From assembly GCA_016791475.1 (NCBI GenBank), contig JAEUWI010000067.1, positions 1 to 36,824 on the forward strand: 36,824 bases of DNA. Direction: 5' to 3'. This stretch comes from Candidatus Hydrogenedentota bacterium (GTDB lineage: Bacteria; Hydrogenedentota; Hydrogenedentia; Hydrogenedentales; JAEUWI01). The position numbers and the translations under genes were made by a program. Shown in pieces: positions 18,153 through 26,240 of the stretch (the stretch's first letter is position 1; every line of letters begins with the position of its first letter). The notes beneath the pieces are model-generated. The model was not told the origin of the DNA. It ran no database searches and saw only the letters and a list, made by a program, of their open reading frames with translations.

Positions 18153-21100
18153 ATGGCTACAACACGCTCCTGCTCCATCGCGAAAATCGTGTCTTTTCGT
18201 TTTCGTGCGTACGCGCTGTCGTGCGCGCTGGCCCTGTGTGTGTCGAGCGTGCTCGCACAGTCCGCACCCGTGGATCCCGGCTCCGTGTTTATCGCGTCCG
18301 CCGAGGGCGTGAGCGTCTTCGACCGCGACGGCGCCATGTCCTTCGGCCATTTCGTCACATCGCTCACTGACGGCAAGCCCGGTCCCGTCGAGTGGGACGA
18401 CATGGTCTACGACGGCTGGCGGCTGCCGTCGGGCAACTACCTGTGCTCGTCCCACCGCTACGTGCGCGAACTGGATCCCCAGGGCAACACGCTCTGGGAG
18501 TATCGCCTTGAAGCGCCCAGTGAATTGAAGACCTGCGTGCCCCTGCCCAATGGCGACGTGATGACCGTGGACGCAACGCGCATGGAGCTGGTGCAAATCG
18601 CTGCCGGGGGCAAGGGCGAGGTGAAGCGCATCCCCGTGCCCACCACGCCGACGGCGCCGGAGCATGAACGCTATAACCTCCTGCGCCGCACGCCCGCAGG
18701 CACCTTTCTCCTTGCCCTGCGCCATGAGAAGGCCTTCATCGAAATCGATGAGACGGGCAAGGAACTCTGGCGTCATCCCGTGCCGGAATTGCCCGTGGTG
18801 GCGGAGCGCCTGGCCAACGGCAACACGCTCATGAGCTGGAAGAGCGGATTGATCGAAGCCGCGCCGGATCATACCGTCGTGTGGGAGTTGAAGGCCACCG
18901 ATATCACCGACTTCCCGGTCATCATCACAGGAGGTTTTCACCGCTTCGAAAATGGCAATACGCTCATCGCCAATTCCGACTGGCACTACAAAGCCGAAGG
19001 AGAAAACCGCGTCCAGCTATTCGAAGTAAACCCGGATAAAAAAGTCGTCTGGACCATGGGCACCGACGCCTTCGCGGAGAAGAAGCCCGGCTCGCTGGAG
19101 CCTTCCACCGGCCTGGTGGAGCAGCGCATTATTGGCATCCATTGGCTCCCGGAGGAGAAGGAGGCCACCGCTAGCGAAGATTTCTTCCAGGCCAAAGTTC
19201 AACCCATCCTCGCGGCGAATTGCTTTGAATGCCATTCCCATGATCAGAAGATCAAAGGGGGCCTTGCACTGGATTCACGATCCGGCATATTGAAAGGCGG
19301 GGAGGGCGGAGTCATCCTCGTGCCCGGCAAGCCGGAGGAGAGCCGCCTGATCACGGCGGTGCGCCATGTCGACAAAGACTTTCAGATGCCTCCGAAGAGC
19401 AAACTCTCCGAAGCGGATATTGCCGTGCTGACCGAGTGGATTGCTCAGGGCGCGCCCGATCCCCGCGACGACGCGGAAACACCGCAGGTCGCTGAGAAGA
19501 AGGAATGGGACGAACTCTACAAGGAGCGCCTTGGCTGGTGGAGCCTCCAGCCCGTGGCCGATCCATCGGTGCCCGCGGTGAAAGACGCCGCCTGGCCGCG
19601 CAACGACGTGGACCGCTTCCTTCTCGCCGCGATGGAGTCGAAGGGGCTCGCCCCCGTGTCCGAGGCCGACCGCCGCACCCTGGCGCGCCGCCTGAGTTTT
19701 GCGCTCACGGGTCTGCCGCCGAAACCGGAAGAGGTGGAGCGTTTTGCTGCGGATGATTCGCCCGGGGCCTACGATGCCCTCGTCCAGTCCCTTATGGACA
19801 GTCCCCACTTCGGCGAGCGCTGGGCCCGCCACTGGATGGATGTGGTCCATTACGCAGACACCCACGGCTATGAGTGGGACACCCCCGCGAAGAACGCCTG
19901 GATGTATCGCGACTATCTCGTGCGCGCCTTCAATCAGGACATACCCTTTAATCGATTGATACTGGAGCAAATCGCGGGTGATCTCATCGAACCGCGCGTG
20001 GACCCGGATACCGGATTGAACGAGGCCCTCATCGGCACCAGCGCCATGCGCCTGGGTGAGCGCCGCCACGGCGACAACGCCGACGCCGAAGGCGTGACGC
20101 AAGAGGCCGTGGCCAACATCATCGATACGGTTAGCAAGGGCTTCATCGGCACCACCGTGGCCTGCGCCCAGTGCCACGATCACAAGCTTGATGCCGTGGC
20201 CCAGAAGGATTACTACAGCCTCGCGGGCGTGCTCATGAGCTCCCGGTGGATTTCGCGGCCCGCCGACGCGTCGGATCCCAACGGCCCCGTCATCGAGGAA
20301 CTGCGCGGCATCAAATCGGAGTTGCGCGCGGCTCTGTCGTCCTACTGGCTCGCCGCGGGGGAAGAAGTGACGAAGCGAATCGCCGAGACCCCCATCGAGG
20401 ATCCGCCGCCGCCCGCCGATGCGAAGAAGCCCGCAAAAGCGAAGCCCGCCGAAGCCCCCAAATTCCCCGAATCGGCCAAAGCGATCTGGCGCCACTTGAA
20501 CAAGGCGGCCCAGGCCGAGGGCGCGACGTTGGAATCGGCGTGGAGCACCCTCGCGGGAGAATTCAAGCCTGTACATGCGGTACGCCAATCGGAGAATCGA
20601 AAGAATCTTCAGGTGCTCGCCGATCTCACCCGTGAGGAACTGCCCCCCGGCTGGCGCATTGATGGCCTCGGCATGAAATACGGCCTGGTGAAGCACGATG
20701 GCGAGTTGGCGGTCAGTAGCGATGACAACGCCATCGTGGCCCAGTTGCTCCCGGCGGGCCGCTGGTCCAATGTCTGGTCCGAGCGCCTCGCGGGCGCACT
20801 TCGCAGTCCATTGTTCTCTCAGGATCCAGCCCCGATTGTTTCCGTGGAGTACGGTGCGGGGCGCTTCGCGGCCGGCACCATGATCGTGGAGAACGCCTTC
20901 CACAGCGAGCGCGTGAAGTTTCTCAAGCAGTCGCCCGCGGGCTGGCTGACACTACCGGCGGGAAACTTTGTCGCCTTGGCCGGCGGCAATGATCCCACCC
21001 CGCGCCACGCCTATCTGGAGCTGGTCACCAAGTCGCTTAACAATTATTTCCCGCCGCGCTATGGTCTGGGCGGCGTGGCCGAGGCCGACGAAGTCGATCC

Positions 21101-22439
21101 CCGCTCCTGGTTTGGCGTCTCACGGATCTATGAACACCCCGAAGGCAAAGCCCCCGGCGACGAGCTTGCGCGCTATGCCCCCCTCTTCGAAGGCACCGCC
21201 CCGAAATCACCGTCCGAGCTTGCGGCGCGCATGGGTACCTTGATTATTGCCGCCGTGGAACGCTGGAGTGCCGGGGATTGCACCACGGAAGACGTGCGCC
21301 TTCTCAACGAAGCCATCTCGCTCAACTGGCTCCCCAATGATCCCGCAGCGAATCCGGACCTCGCCGCCATCGCCGCGCGTTACCGCGATACCGAAAAGCG
21401 GCTCCAGCCCGACCGTGTTATCGGCTCCGTGGACGACTGGTATGAAGGGCGCGACGAACGTATCGGCGTGCGCGGGTCTTACACGGTCTTTGGCGACGTT
21501 GTTCCCCGAGGCACCATCAGCTTCCTCGGCGGCCCCGGCGCCCGCGCCTTTGGTGCAGCCAGTGGACGGCTGGACCTCGCGCGCAACATCGCCAGCGACG
21601 CCAATCCCCTTACCGCCCGGGTCTACGTGAACCGCGTCTGGCACCACCTCTTCGGCGCGGGTATTGTGCGCACCCCGGATGACTTCGGCCATCTCGGCGA
21701 GTTGCCGTCACACCCGGAATTGCTCGACTGGCTCGCGCGCCGTTTCATGGCCGAAGGCTGGTCCACGAAGAAGCTCATCCACATGCTGGTGACCTCCAGT
21801 GCCTGGCGACAGCGCAGTGTTGCCAATCCCGACGCCGTGACGATCGATCCCGAGAACCGCCTGCTCCATCACATGCCCCTGCGCCGCCTGGAGGCCGAGT
21901 CCATTCGCGACGCCATGCTCGCCGCCTCGGGCCGCCTGGATGATACGCTATACGGCCCGCCCATCAACCCCTTCCGCGTGGCCGAAGACAAGAACAAGCG
22001 TCTCCACACCGGTCCCCTGGATGGCGATGGTCGCCGCAGTCTCTACCTGAAAATGACCATGATGGAGCCGCCCCGATTCCTCGGCACCTTCAACCAGCCC
22101 CTGGCCAAAGTCACCGTGGGCCGTCGCGATGCGACCAACGTGCCCAACCAGGCCCTGGCCTTGCTGAACGATCCCTTCGTCGTCGCCATGGCCGGGCACT
22201 GGAGCCAGCAGGAAGTGACCCGGCAGGACGCCACACCCGACTCCCGCGTGGAGCGTATGTTCAGCGCCGCCTTCGCCCGTCCGCCCCAACCGGAAGAGAC
22301 GGCCCGATTCGTGGCCTTCGCGCAGGAGAGCGCCAAACTCCGTGGCGTAGATCAAGCCGCCTTTATGAACTGCCAGCCGGTCTGGCAGGATGTGGCCCAT
22401 GCGATTTTCAATCTAAAGGAATTTATTTACGTGCCATAA
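18153..22439 (+). CDS. Propeller-PSCyt1-DUF1549-DUF1553 multidomain secreted protein
   Basis: Very large exported protein (1428 residues) of the planctomycete cytochrome/PSD1 class, whose biochemical role is not established. A signal peptide ends near residue 36. Residues about 40-335 form a WD/PQQ-like propeller (VRELDPQGNTLWEY, EIDETGKELWRHPV, EVNPDKKVVWTMG). A PSCyt1 domain follows with CFECH (357-361) and QMPPKSKLSEADI (411-423). DUF1549 spans about 480-700 (FGERWARHWMDVVHYADTHG, then a second haem-type motif CAQCH at 671-675). A linker rich in Ala/Lys/Pro and a strand-rich insert of about 350 residues lead to DUF1553 (NPLTARVYVNRVWHHLFGAG, PSHPELLDWLARRF). The DUF1501 partner gene lies downstream. 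The ATG has a weak upstream GAG only. Confidence 0.92.
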   Translation: MATTRSCSIAKIVSFRFRAYALSCALALCVSSVLAQSAPVDPGSVFIASAEGVSVFDRDGAMSFGHFVTSLTDGKPGPVEWDDMVYDGWRLPSGNYLCSSHRYVRELDPQGNTLWEYRLEAPSELKTCVPLPNGDVMTVDATRMELVQIAAGGKGEVKRIPVPTTPTAPEHERYNLLRRTPAGTFLLALRHEKAFIEIDETGKELWRHPVPELPVVAERLANGNTLMSWKSGLIEAAPDHTVVWELKATDITDFPVIITGGFHRFENGNTLIANSDWHYKAEGENRVQLFEVNPDKKVVWTMGTDAFAEKKPGSLEPSTGLVEQRIIGIHWLPEEKEATASEDFFQAKVQPILAANCFECHSHDQKIKGGLALDSRSGILKGGEGGVILVPGKPEESRLITAVRHVDKDFQMPPKSKLSEADIAVLTEWIAQGAPDPRDDAETPQVAEKKEWDELYKERLGWWSLQPVADPSVPAVKDAAWPRNDVDRFLLAAMESKGLAPVSEADRRTLARRLSFALTGLPPKPEEVERFAADDSPGAYDALVQSLMDSPHFGERWARHWMDVVHYADTHGYEWDTPAKNAWMYRDYLVRAFNQDIPFNRLILEQIAGDLIEPRVDPDTGLNEALIGTSAMRLGERRHGDNADAEGVTQEAVANIIDTVSKGFIGTTVACAQCHDHKLDAVAQKDYYSLAGVLMSSRWISRPADASDPNGPVIEELRGIKSELRAALSSYWLAAGEEVTKRIAETPIEDPPPPADAKKPAKAKPAEAPKFPESAKAIWRHLNKAAQAEGATLESAWSTLAGEFKPVHAVRQSENRKNLQVLADLTREELPPGWRIDGLGMKYGLVKHDGELAVSSDDNAIVAQLLPAGRWSNVWSERLAGALRSPLFSQDPAPIVSVEYGAGRFAAGTMIVENAFHSERVKFLKQSPAGWLTLPAGNFVALAGGNDPTPRHAYLELVTKSLNNYFPPRYGLGGVAEADEVDPRSWFGVSRIYEHPEGKAPGDELARYAPLFEGTAPKSPSELAARMGTLIIAAVERWSAGDCTTEDVRLLNEAISLNWLPNDPAANPDLAAIAARYRDTEKRLQPDRVIGSVDDWYEGRDERIGVRGSYTVFGDVVPRGTISFLGGPGARAFGAASGRLDLARNIASDANPLTARVYVNRVWHHLFGAGIVRTPDDFGHLGELPSHPELLDWLARRFMAEGWSTKKLIHMLVTSSAWRQRSVANPDAVTIDPENRLLHHMPLRRLEAESIRDAMLAASGRLDDTLYGPPINPFRVAEDKNKRLHTGPLDGDGRRSLYLKMTMMEPPRFLGTFNQPLAKVTVGRRDATNVPNQALALLNDPFVVAMAGHWSQQEVTRQDATPDSRVERMFSAAFARPPQPEETARFVAFAQESAKLRGVDQAAFMNCQPVWQDVAHAIFNLKEFIYVP

Positions 22440-22448
22440 GGACGGGAG

Positions 22449-22489
22449 CGCGGGTTTTCCTACCCGCGTATGTGCAACGAAGTTGCACA
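22449..22489. repeat. Two consecutive hairpins after the PSCyt/DUF1553 gene
   Basis: cgcgggt (22449-22455) pairs with acccgcg (22462-22468). tgtgcaac (22471-22478) pairs with gttgcaca (22482-22489) across a 3-nt loop. They begin 10 nt after the stop codon. The following sequence is agtttgatt rather than a clean T-run, so a termination or mRNA-end role is possible but not certain. Confidence 0.5.
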
Positions 22490-22513
22490 AGTTTGATTGC
22501 CGAGGCCTTGCAA

Positions 22514-22566
22514 AGACAGCAGGGAAATCAGATTCCTGTCGTCCCTGAAGTTCCTGTTGTCCCTGC
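22514..22566. repeat. Degenerate copy of the GGGAC-type intergenic repeat
   Basis: agacagcaggga and gtccctgaag / gtccctgc blocks match the order and spacing of blocks in the stronger copy at 25254-25326. It lies in the leader between the DUF1553 and DUF1501 genes. Confidence 0.45.
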
Positions 22567-22622
22567 ATCAATCGAGGGTGTCTATTCCCTTATCGTGCTA
22601 TTCCAAGTTCGAGGTCAATTCC

Positions 22623-24068
22623 ATGGCAAACCATAACAGCCCAATACGCCACTCCGTGAATCCCCTCTGTCCGGGTCGCGACCACCCGGCCTTTACCCGG
22701 CGCGATTTTCTCAAGCGCACCAACATGGGCTTCGGCATGCTGGCCCTCTCGGGACTCGCCAGCCACTGGTCCGCCGCCGCGCCCGCGCCCCAGTTCGCCC
22801 CCCGTGCGAAGCACGTCATCTTTCTCTTTATGGACGGCGGTGTCTCCCATGTGGATACCTTCGATCCCAAGCCCGAGCTGAACAAGCGCCATGGACAACA
22901 GGCGGAGTGGGTGGCCGACAAAGGCTCCCAGGCCATCAGCCCCTCCCGCAAATGGCTTAAGGGCCTGTGGGATTTCAAGCAGCGCGGCGAATCCGGCCTT
23001 TGGGTGAGCAACCTCTTTCCACATGTTGCCAAAGTGGCCGACGAACTCTGCGTCGTGCGCTCGGTAGTGGGGGAGACGCCCCTCCATGGCGCGCAAAACC
23101 TCTTGCTCCATACCGGCCGCAGCATCGGCGCGGCGCCAAGTTTCGGCGCCTGGGTGTCCTACGGCCTCGGCACGGAAAACGAGCAGCTCCCCGGCTACGT
23201 GTTGCTCAACAACGACTGGGTTCCCAACGGCGGCTCCCAGAACTTCGCCAGTTCCTTCCTGCCCGCCACCCACGAGGCCGCCGTCGTACGGGCCAAGGGC
23301 ACGCCTGTGGATAACATCTCGCCCGCCGATCCCCAGGCCCTGCAACAGGCCAAGCTAGCCTTCCTGGCCCAGCAGGATGGCGCCGTGGCCCTCGCGCGCG
23401 GCGGCTCCAGCGACATCGAGGCCGCCATCCGCAACTACGAGACCGCCGCCCACATGCAGACCCTCGTGCCCGAACTCTGCGACGTCAGCGGCGAAAGCGA
23501 GGCCACCCTTCGCCTCTACGGCGTCGATCGCAAGGACGACTTCGATCGCTTCTACGCGCTGCAATGCCTCCGCGCCCGGCGCATGGTCGAGGCCGGCGTG
23601 CGCTTCATCGAGATCACCTGCCCTCTCACCCACAACAACAACGCCCCCTGGGATCAGCACGGCGAACTCAAACTGCGCCACGAAGAAAACGCCCGCATCA
23701 CCGACCAGCCCGTTGCCGCCCTGCTCATGGACCTCAAAGCCCGGGGCCTCCTCGACGAAACCCTCGTCCTCTGGGCCGGCGAAATGGGCCGCACGCCCCA
23801 TTCCGGCGGCGACGACGGCCGCGACCACCACGTCAGCGGCTACACCATCTGGATGGCCGGCGGCGGCCTGCGCGGCGGCATGACCTACGGCGAGACCGAC
23901 GAAATGGGCATGTCCGCCGTCGAGAACATCGTCAACATCCACGACATCCACGCCACCATTCTCCACCAGCTCGGCATGGACCACGAACGCCTCACCTACC
24001 GCTTCGGGGGAAGGGACATGCGCCTTACGGATGTCCATGGGCATGTGATCACGCCGCTGCTGGCGTAG
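22623..24068 (+). CDS. DUF1501 (sulfatase-like fold) protein, Tat-exported
   Basis: The 481-residue protein belongs to DUF1501, related to the alkaline phosphatase/sulfatase superfamily and commonly encoded beside PSCyt/DUF1553 proteins. The Tat leader is FTRRDFLKRTNMGFGMLALSG (about 24-44). The metal-site-like start motif is HVIFLFMDGGVSHVDTFDPK (64-83). Later blocks are VRSVVGETPLHGAQNLLLHTG, VRFIEITCPLTHNNNAPWDQH and LVLWAGEMGRTP followed by DGRDHH. No formylglycine-type CxPxR sulfatase motif is visible, so sulfatase activity should not be assumed. GAGG at 22611-22614 is 8 nt before the ATG at 22623. It lies 183 bp after the partner gene, consistent with an operon. Confidence 0.92.
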   Translation: MANHNSPIRHSVNPLCPGRDHPAFTRRDFLKRTNMGFGMLALSGLASHWSAAAPAPQFAPRAKHVIFLFMDGGVSHVDTFDPKPELNKRHGQQAEWVADKGSQAISPSRKWLKGLWDFKQRGESGLWVSNLFPHVAKVADELCVVRSVVGETPLHGAQNLLLHTGRSIGAAPSFGAWVSYGLGTENEQLPGYVLLNNDWVPNGGSQNFASSFLPATHEAAVVRAKGTPVDNISPADPQALQQAKLAFLAQQDGAVALARGGSSDIEAAIRNYETAAHMQTLVPELCDVSGESEATLRLYGVDRKDDFDRFYALQCLRARRMVEAGVRFIEITCPLTHNNNAPWDQHGELKLRHEENARITDQPVAALLMDLKARGLLDETLVLWAGEMGRTPHSGGDDGRDHHVSGYTIWMAGGGLRGGMTYGETDEMGMSAVENIVNIHDIHATILHQLGMDHERLTYRFGGRDMRLTDVHGHVITPLLA

Positions 24069-24082
24069 GTCATACCACTGGC

Positions 24083-24700
24083 ATGAGAGAGATAGTCGTA
24101 CAGTTCAGCAAGACAAAGACCCTTCTGATGGTTGCCTTGTGTTGGGTGCTCGTCGCCGCTGACATAGCTTTGATCTATGCTTATCCACTTTCGCGCGAAT
24201 CGATACCACATTCAGTAAACGCTCTCATCGTTCACGGTGTTGGATGGGTTGGATTGGTGTTTTTTGGGGGTGGCAGTTTGCTTTTGCTGGCCAGGATATT
24301 CAGTTGCCGTCCTGGGTTTATACTCGACAGTCGAGGAATACTGGAAGATGCAAGCTTGTTCCCCATTGGGATGACTTTCTGGAATGAGATCTCTGGATTT
24401 CGCCTCATCAGTTTTCAGCACCAAACTTTTCTTGTGGTTTGTCTTGAAAGTCCAGACGCATTTATTGCGCGACTTCATCCGGTGTGTCGAATTCTATGCC
24501 GATACACCACGAATCTTATTGGAACTCCAGTGGCTTTCGGTACAAGTGGATTGCGGATATCGGCGGAAGAACTCCTGCGATTGTGCACGGAACATCTAGA
24601 GCACCATAGGCAAGCGGCAGGAAATGGGGTTGTACAATGCATTCTCCGAAATACCATGTCGCATTCACGACACACAGGGGTATATTCTATTGTAGGTTGA
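24083..24700 (+). CDS. Small membrane protein, STM3941-like
   Basis: A 205-residue protein with two hydrophobic spans: about 12-33 (TLLMVALCWVLVAADIALIY) and about 46-70 (VHGVGWVGLVFFGGGSLLLLA). The cytoplasmic-looking domain starts CRPGFILDSRGILEDAS and continues GMTFWNEISGFRL. This organisation matches the STM3941 family of uncharacterised proteins with a PH-like tail; the match is from memory of the pattern. It starts 15 nt after the DUF1501 stop. Base composition is lower in GC and codon use differs from the DUF1501 gene, and the same holds for the hic locus that follows, so 24.08-25.2 kb may be a transferred segment. No good ribosome-binding site is visible. Confidence 0.6.
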   Translation: MREIVVQFSKTKTLLMVALCWVLVAADIALIYAYPLSRESIPHSVNALIVHGVGWVGLVFFGGGSLLLLARIFSCRPGFILDSRGILEDASLFPIGMTFWNEISGFRLISFQHQTFLVVCLESPDAFIARLHPVCRILCRYTTNLIGTPVAFGTSGLRISAEELLRLCTEHLEHHRQAAGNGVVQCILRNTMSHSRHTGVYSIVG

Positions 24701-24704
24701 CGCC

Positions 24705-24956
24705 ATGAATCGGCATAAATTACTACGGAAGGTCCTTGCGGGCCCGAACAACATTTAGTTCACGGAGATGGTGAATCTGCTTGCAGGATTCGGGTTTGTA
24801 CTTTCGCGAACTTCGGGAAGCCATCATATTTTTGAATGCCCCGGTGTTCCCGAGCTCGTAAACATTCAGAACGTCAAAGGGCAGGCGAAGCCCTATCAGA
24901 TACGTCAGTTCCTCAAACTGGTTGAAAAACACAATCTTCAACTGGAGGAAGAGTAA
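24705..24956 (+). pseudogene. hicA: hicA-type toxin gene interrupted by an in-frame TAG
   Basis: Reading from the ATG at 24705 gives MNRHKLLRKVLAGPNNI, then TAG (24756-24758), then FTEMVNLLAGFGFVL and on to the natural TAA at 24954-24956. Together this is a full-length HicA of the SGSHHIF / NVKGQAKPYQIRQFLKLVE subfamily; the stop stands where relatives usually have arginine. The catalytic region (SGSHHIF) is intact. Restart is possible at the ATG at 24768 (62 residues), but its GGAG (24764-24767) abuts the codon with no spacer. The stop overlaps the hicB start as TAATG. So this is a broken toxin, an N-terminally shortened one, or a sequencing error. Confidence 0.75.
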
Positions 24957-25180
24957 TGCCCGACTATCACATCAACATCTTCTATTCCGATGAAGATGGT
25001 GGTTACATCGCCGACATCCGGGATCTTCCCAATTGCTCCGCATTTGGAGAGACCCCGGAAGAGGCGTTGCGGGAGCTCCAGATCGCGAAATCGTTGTGGC
25101 TCTCCGTGGCGACCGAGGGGGGAAAGCCCGTACCACCACCCGCCTATCGGCCCGTCATCTACCAGGCGATTGCCGGGTAG
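24956..25180 (+). CDS. hicB: HicB-family antitoxin
   Basis: The 74-residue protein has the standard short HicB domain: YHINIFYSDEDGGYIADIRD, then NCSAFGETPEEALRELQIA and LWLSVATEGGKPVPPP. It is intact and overlaps the preceding hicA by one base (TAATG), implying coupled translation. Order here is toxin then antitoxin, opposite to the hicBA pair at 3.4-3.9 kb, and the two HicB proteins are of different subtypes. If the toxin gene is dead, this is an orphan antitoxin. Confidence 0.9.
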   Translation: MPDYHINIFYSDEDGGYIADIRDLPNCSAFGETPEEALRELQIAKSLWLSVATEGGKPVPPPAYRPVIYQAIAG

Positions 25181-25253
25181 ACAGCGTTAAAGCAAATAGA
25201 TTGGTCTGCGGCCCTGAAGTATCTCCCTTCGGGGACGGGTATCGCTCCGACTT

Positions 25254-25326
25254 GCAGGGACGGCAGAGACAGCAGGGACGACAGATTTTCCCCTCCTGAA
25301 GTCCCTGCTGACTCTGCGGTCCCTGC
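25254..25326. repeat. 26-bp near-perfect inverted repeat (GGGAC-type intergenic repeat)
   Basis: The left arm (25254-25279) and right arm (25301-25326) are reverse complements at 24 of 26 positions, around a 21-nt loop containing gattttcccc. It lies 74 nt after hicB. The arms consist of cagcagggac-like units. No T-run follows. It may form a strong RNA hairpin and belongs with the repeats at 10388-10512 and 22514-22566. Confidence 0.75.
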
Positions 25327-25402
25327 GGACTCCTTCGTTGCCACCCTGCGAGGGGAGTATTTCTGACGGCGGGTATTGCCCAGAGCGGTTCCTTCCCAAA
25401 TG

Positions 25403-25431
25403 TAGACAAACAACACGCCATGCGGTATACA
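25403..25431 (+). promoter_or_regulatory. Candidate sigma-70 promoter of the PilZ gene
   Basis: TAGACA (25403-25408) matches the -35 consensus at 5 of 6 and TATACA (25426-25431, within TATACAAT) the -10 at 4 of 6; the spacer is 17 nt. The start codon is 73 nt downstream. Confidence 0.4.
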
Positions 25432-25504
25432 ATACCCCAGTGTGTTCCAAATCTGGCAATCACGCCGGTGTTCCGCCGGCGAAACGGGTACCGGGAGATT
25501 AACC

Positions 25505-26155
25505 ATGAACGCTTCGGCGGATTCCCATTCACAGGACCATCTGTTCGCGACGGGCAACCGGTGCCTCCTTCTCATCATGGGGCAGCGCTTTCTGGTCAGC
25601 ATCCAGCGGGTCACCGACACCACGATCGAAGTCAGTTTCCCCGTTCGCGATTTTCCCATCGAGGGCATGCGGGTGGATCTGGAATTCCACGACATGGAGG
25701 GCTTCACCCGATTCGAGTCCGAAGTGCTCACCGCCCCCCGGGCTTTGGGCGATTTCCTCGTGATCCGCCGCCCCCCGGCCTACGTCCGCAACTACCACCG
25801 CGGCTCCTGGCGCGTTCCCGTGGATTTCAAAGCCGAGCTCAAGGGCCATGTCCACCCGCGACGCATCCACGTGCCCGTGGTCAATCTCAGCACCGGCGGC
25901 ATTCTAGTTCTGACCGACAGCGAGTTTGTCGTGGACGATATGCTTGAGGCGGCCTTGCCGATCCCCGAGCTCGCCGGTGAAAAAATGACTTGCAAGGTGG
26001 TTCACCGCGCCGCGGAATCCCAGAGCGTGGATGGTCTCGTGCAGATGGGCTGCACCTTTGTGAGTCCCGATCCCACAACCCTGAAAGCGATCGCCACCTA
26101 CATCTCGAATCGTCTGAAGGAACTGGGGCCCGAATACTCGCCCATCGGCGCCTGA
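25505..26155 (+). CDS. PilZ-domain c-di-GMP-binding protein (YcgR-like)
   Basis: The 216-residue cytoplasmic protein has an N-terminal YcgR-like beta-barrel (about 12-92) and a C-terminal PilZ domain (about 95-210). The c-di-GMP motifs are both present: RGSWR (Arg99 and Arg103, the RxxxR motif) and NLSTGG (127-132, the [D/N]xSxxG motif). It should therefore bind c-di-GMP and act on a partner. GGGAG at 25493-25497, 7 nt before the ATG at 25505, fixes the start. It lies 85 bp upstream of the first amidase on the same strand. In other bacteria such proteins brake flagella or control envelope functions; no flagellar genes are seen here. Confidence 0.88.
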   Translation: MNASADSHSQDHLFATGNRCLLLIMGQRFLVSIQRVTDTTIEVSFPVRDFPIEGMRVDLEFHDMEGFTRFESEVLTAPRALGDFLVIRRPPAYVRNYHRGSWRVPVDFKAELKGHVHPRRIHVPVVNLSTGGILVLTDSEFVVDDMLEAALPIPELAGEKMTCKVVHRAAESQSVDGLVQMGCTFVSPDPTTLKAIATYISNRLKELGPEYSPIGA

Positions 26156-26240
26156 GTCCGACGGCGGTCCCGGATAGTATCTGGACCATCCGGCGATGCC
26201 ATGGTCCTTGCGCCCCGTAGTGTTATTTGAAGTGCAACCC

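Noticed and set aside
19275-20903. Minus-strand open frame of 542 codons
   Set aside because: It is antisense to the PSCyt/DUF1553 gene and its low-complexity Arg/Gly/His-rich composition is that of a shadow frame.
22623-24068. Reading the DUF1501 protein as a sulfatase
   Set aside because: The formylglycine motif CxPxR needed for sulfatase activity is not visible, so only the superfamily resemblance is kept.
26183-26207. ggaccat/atggtcc hairpin after the PilZ gene as a terminator
   Set aside because: A 7-bp stem with an 11-nt loop and no T-run is too weak to call.
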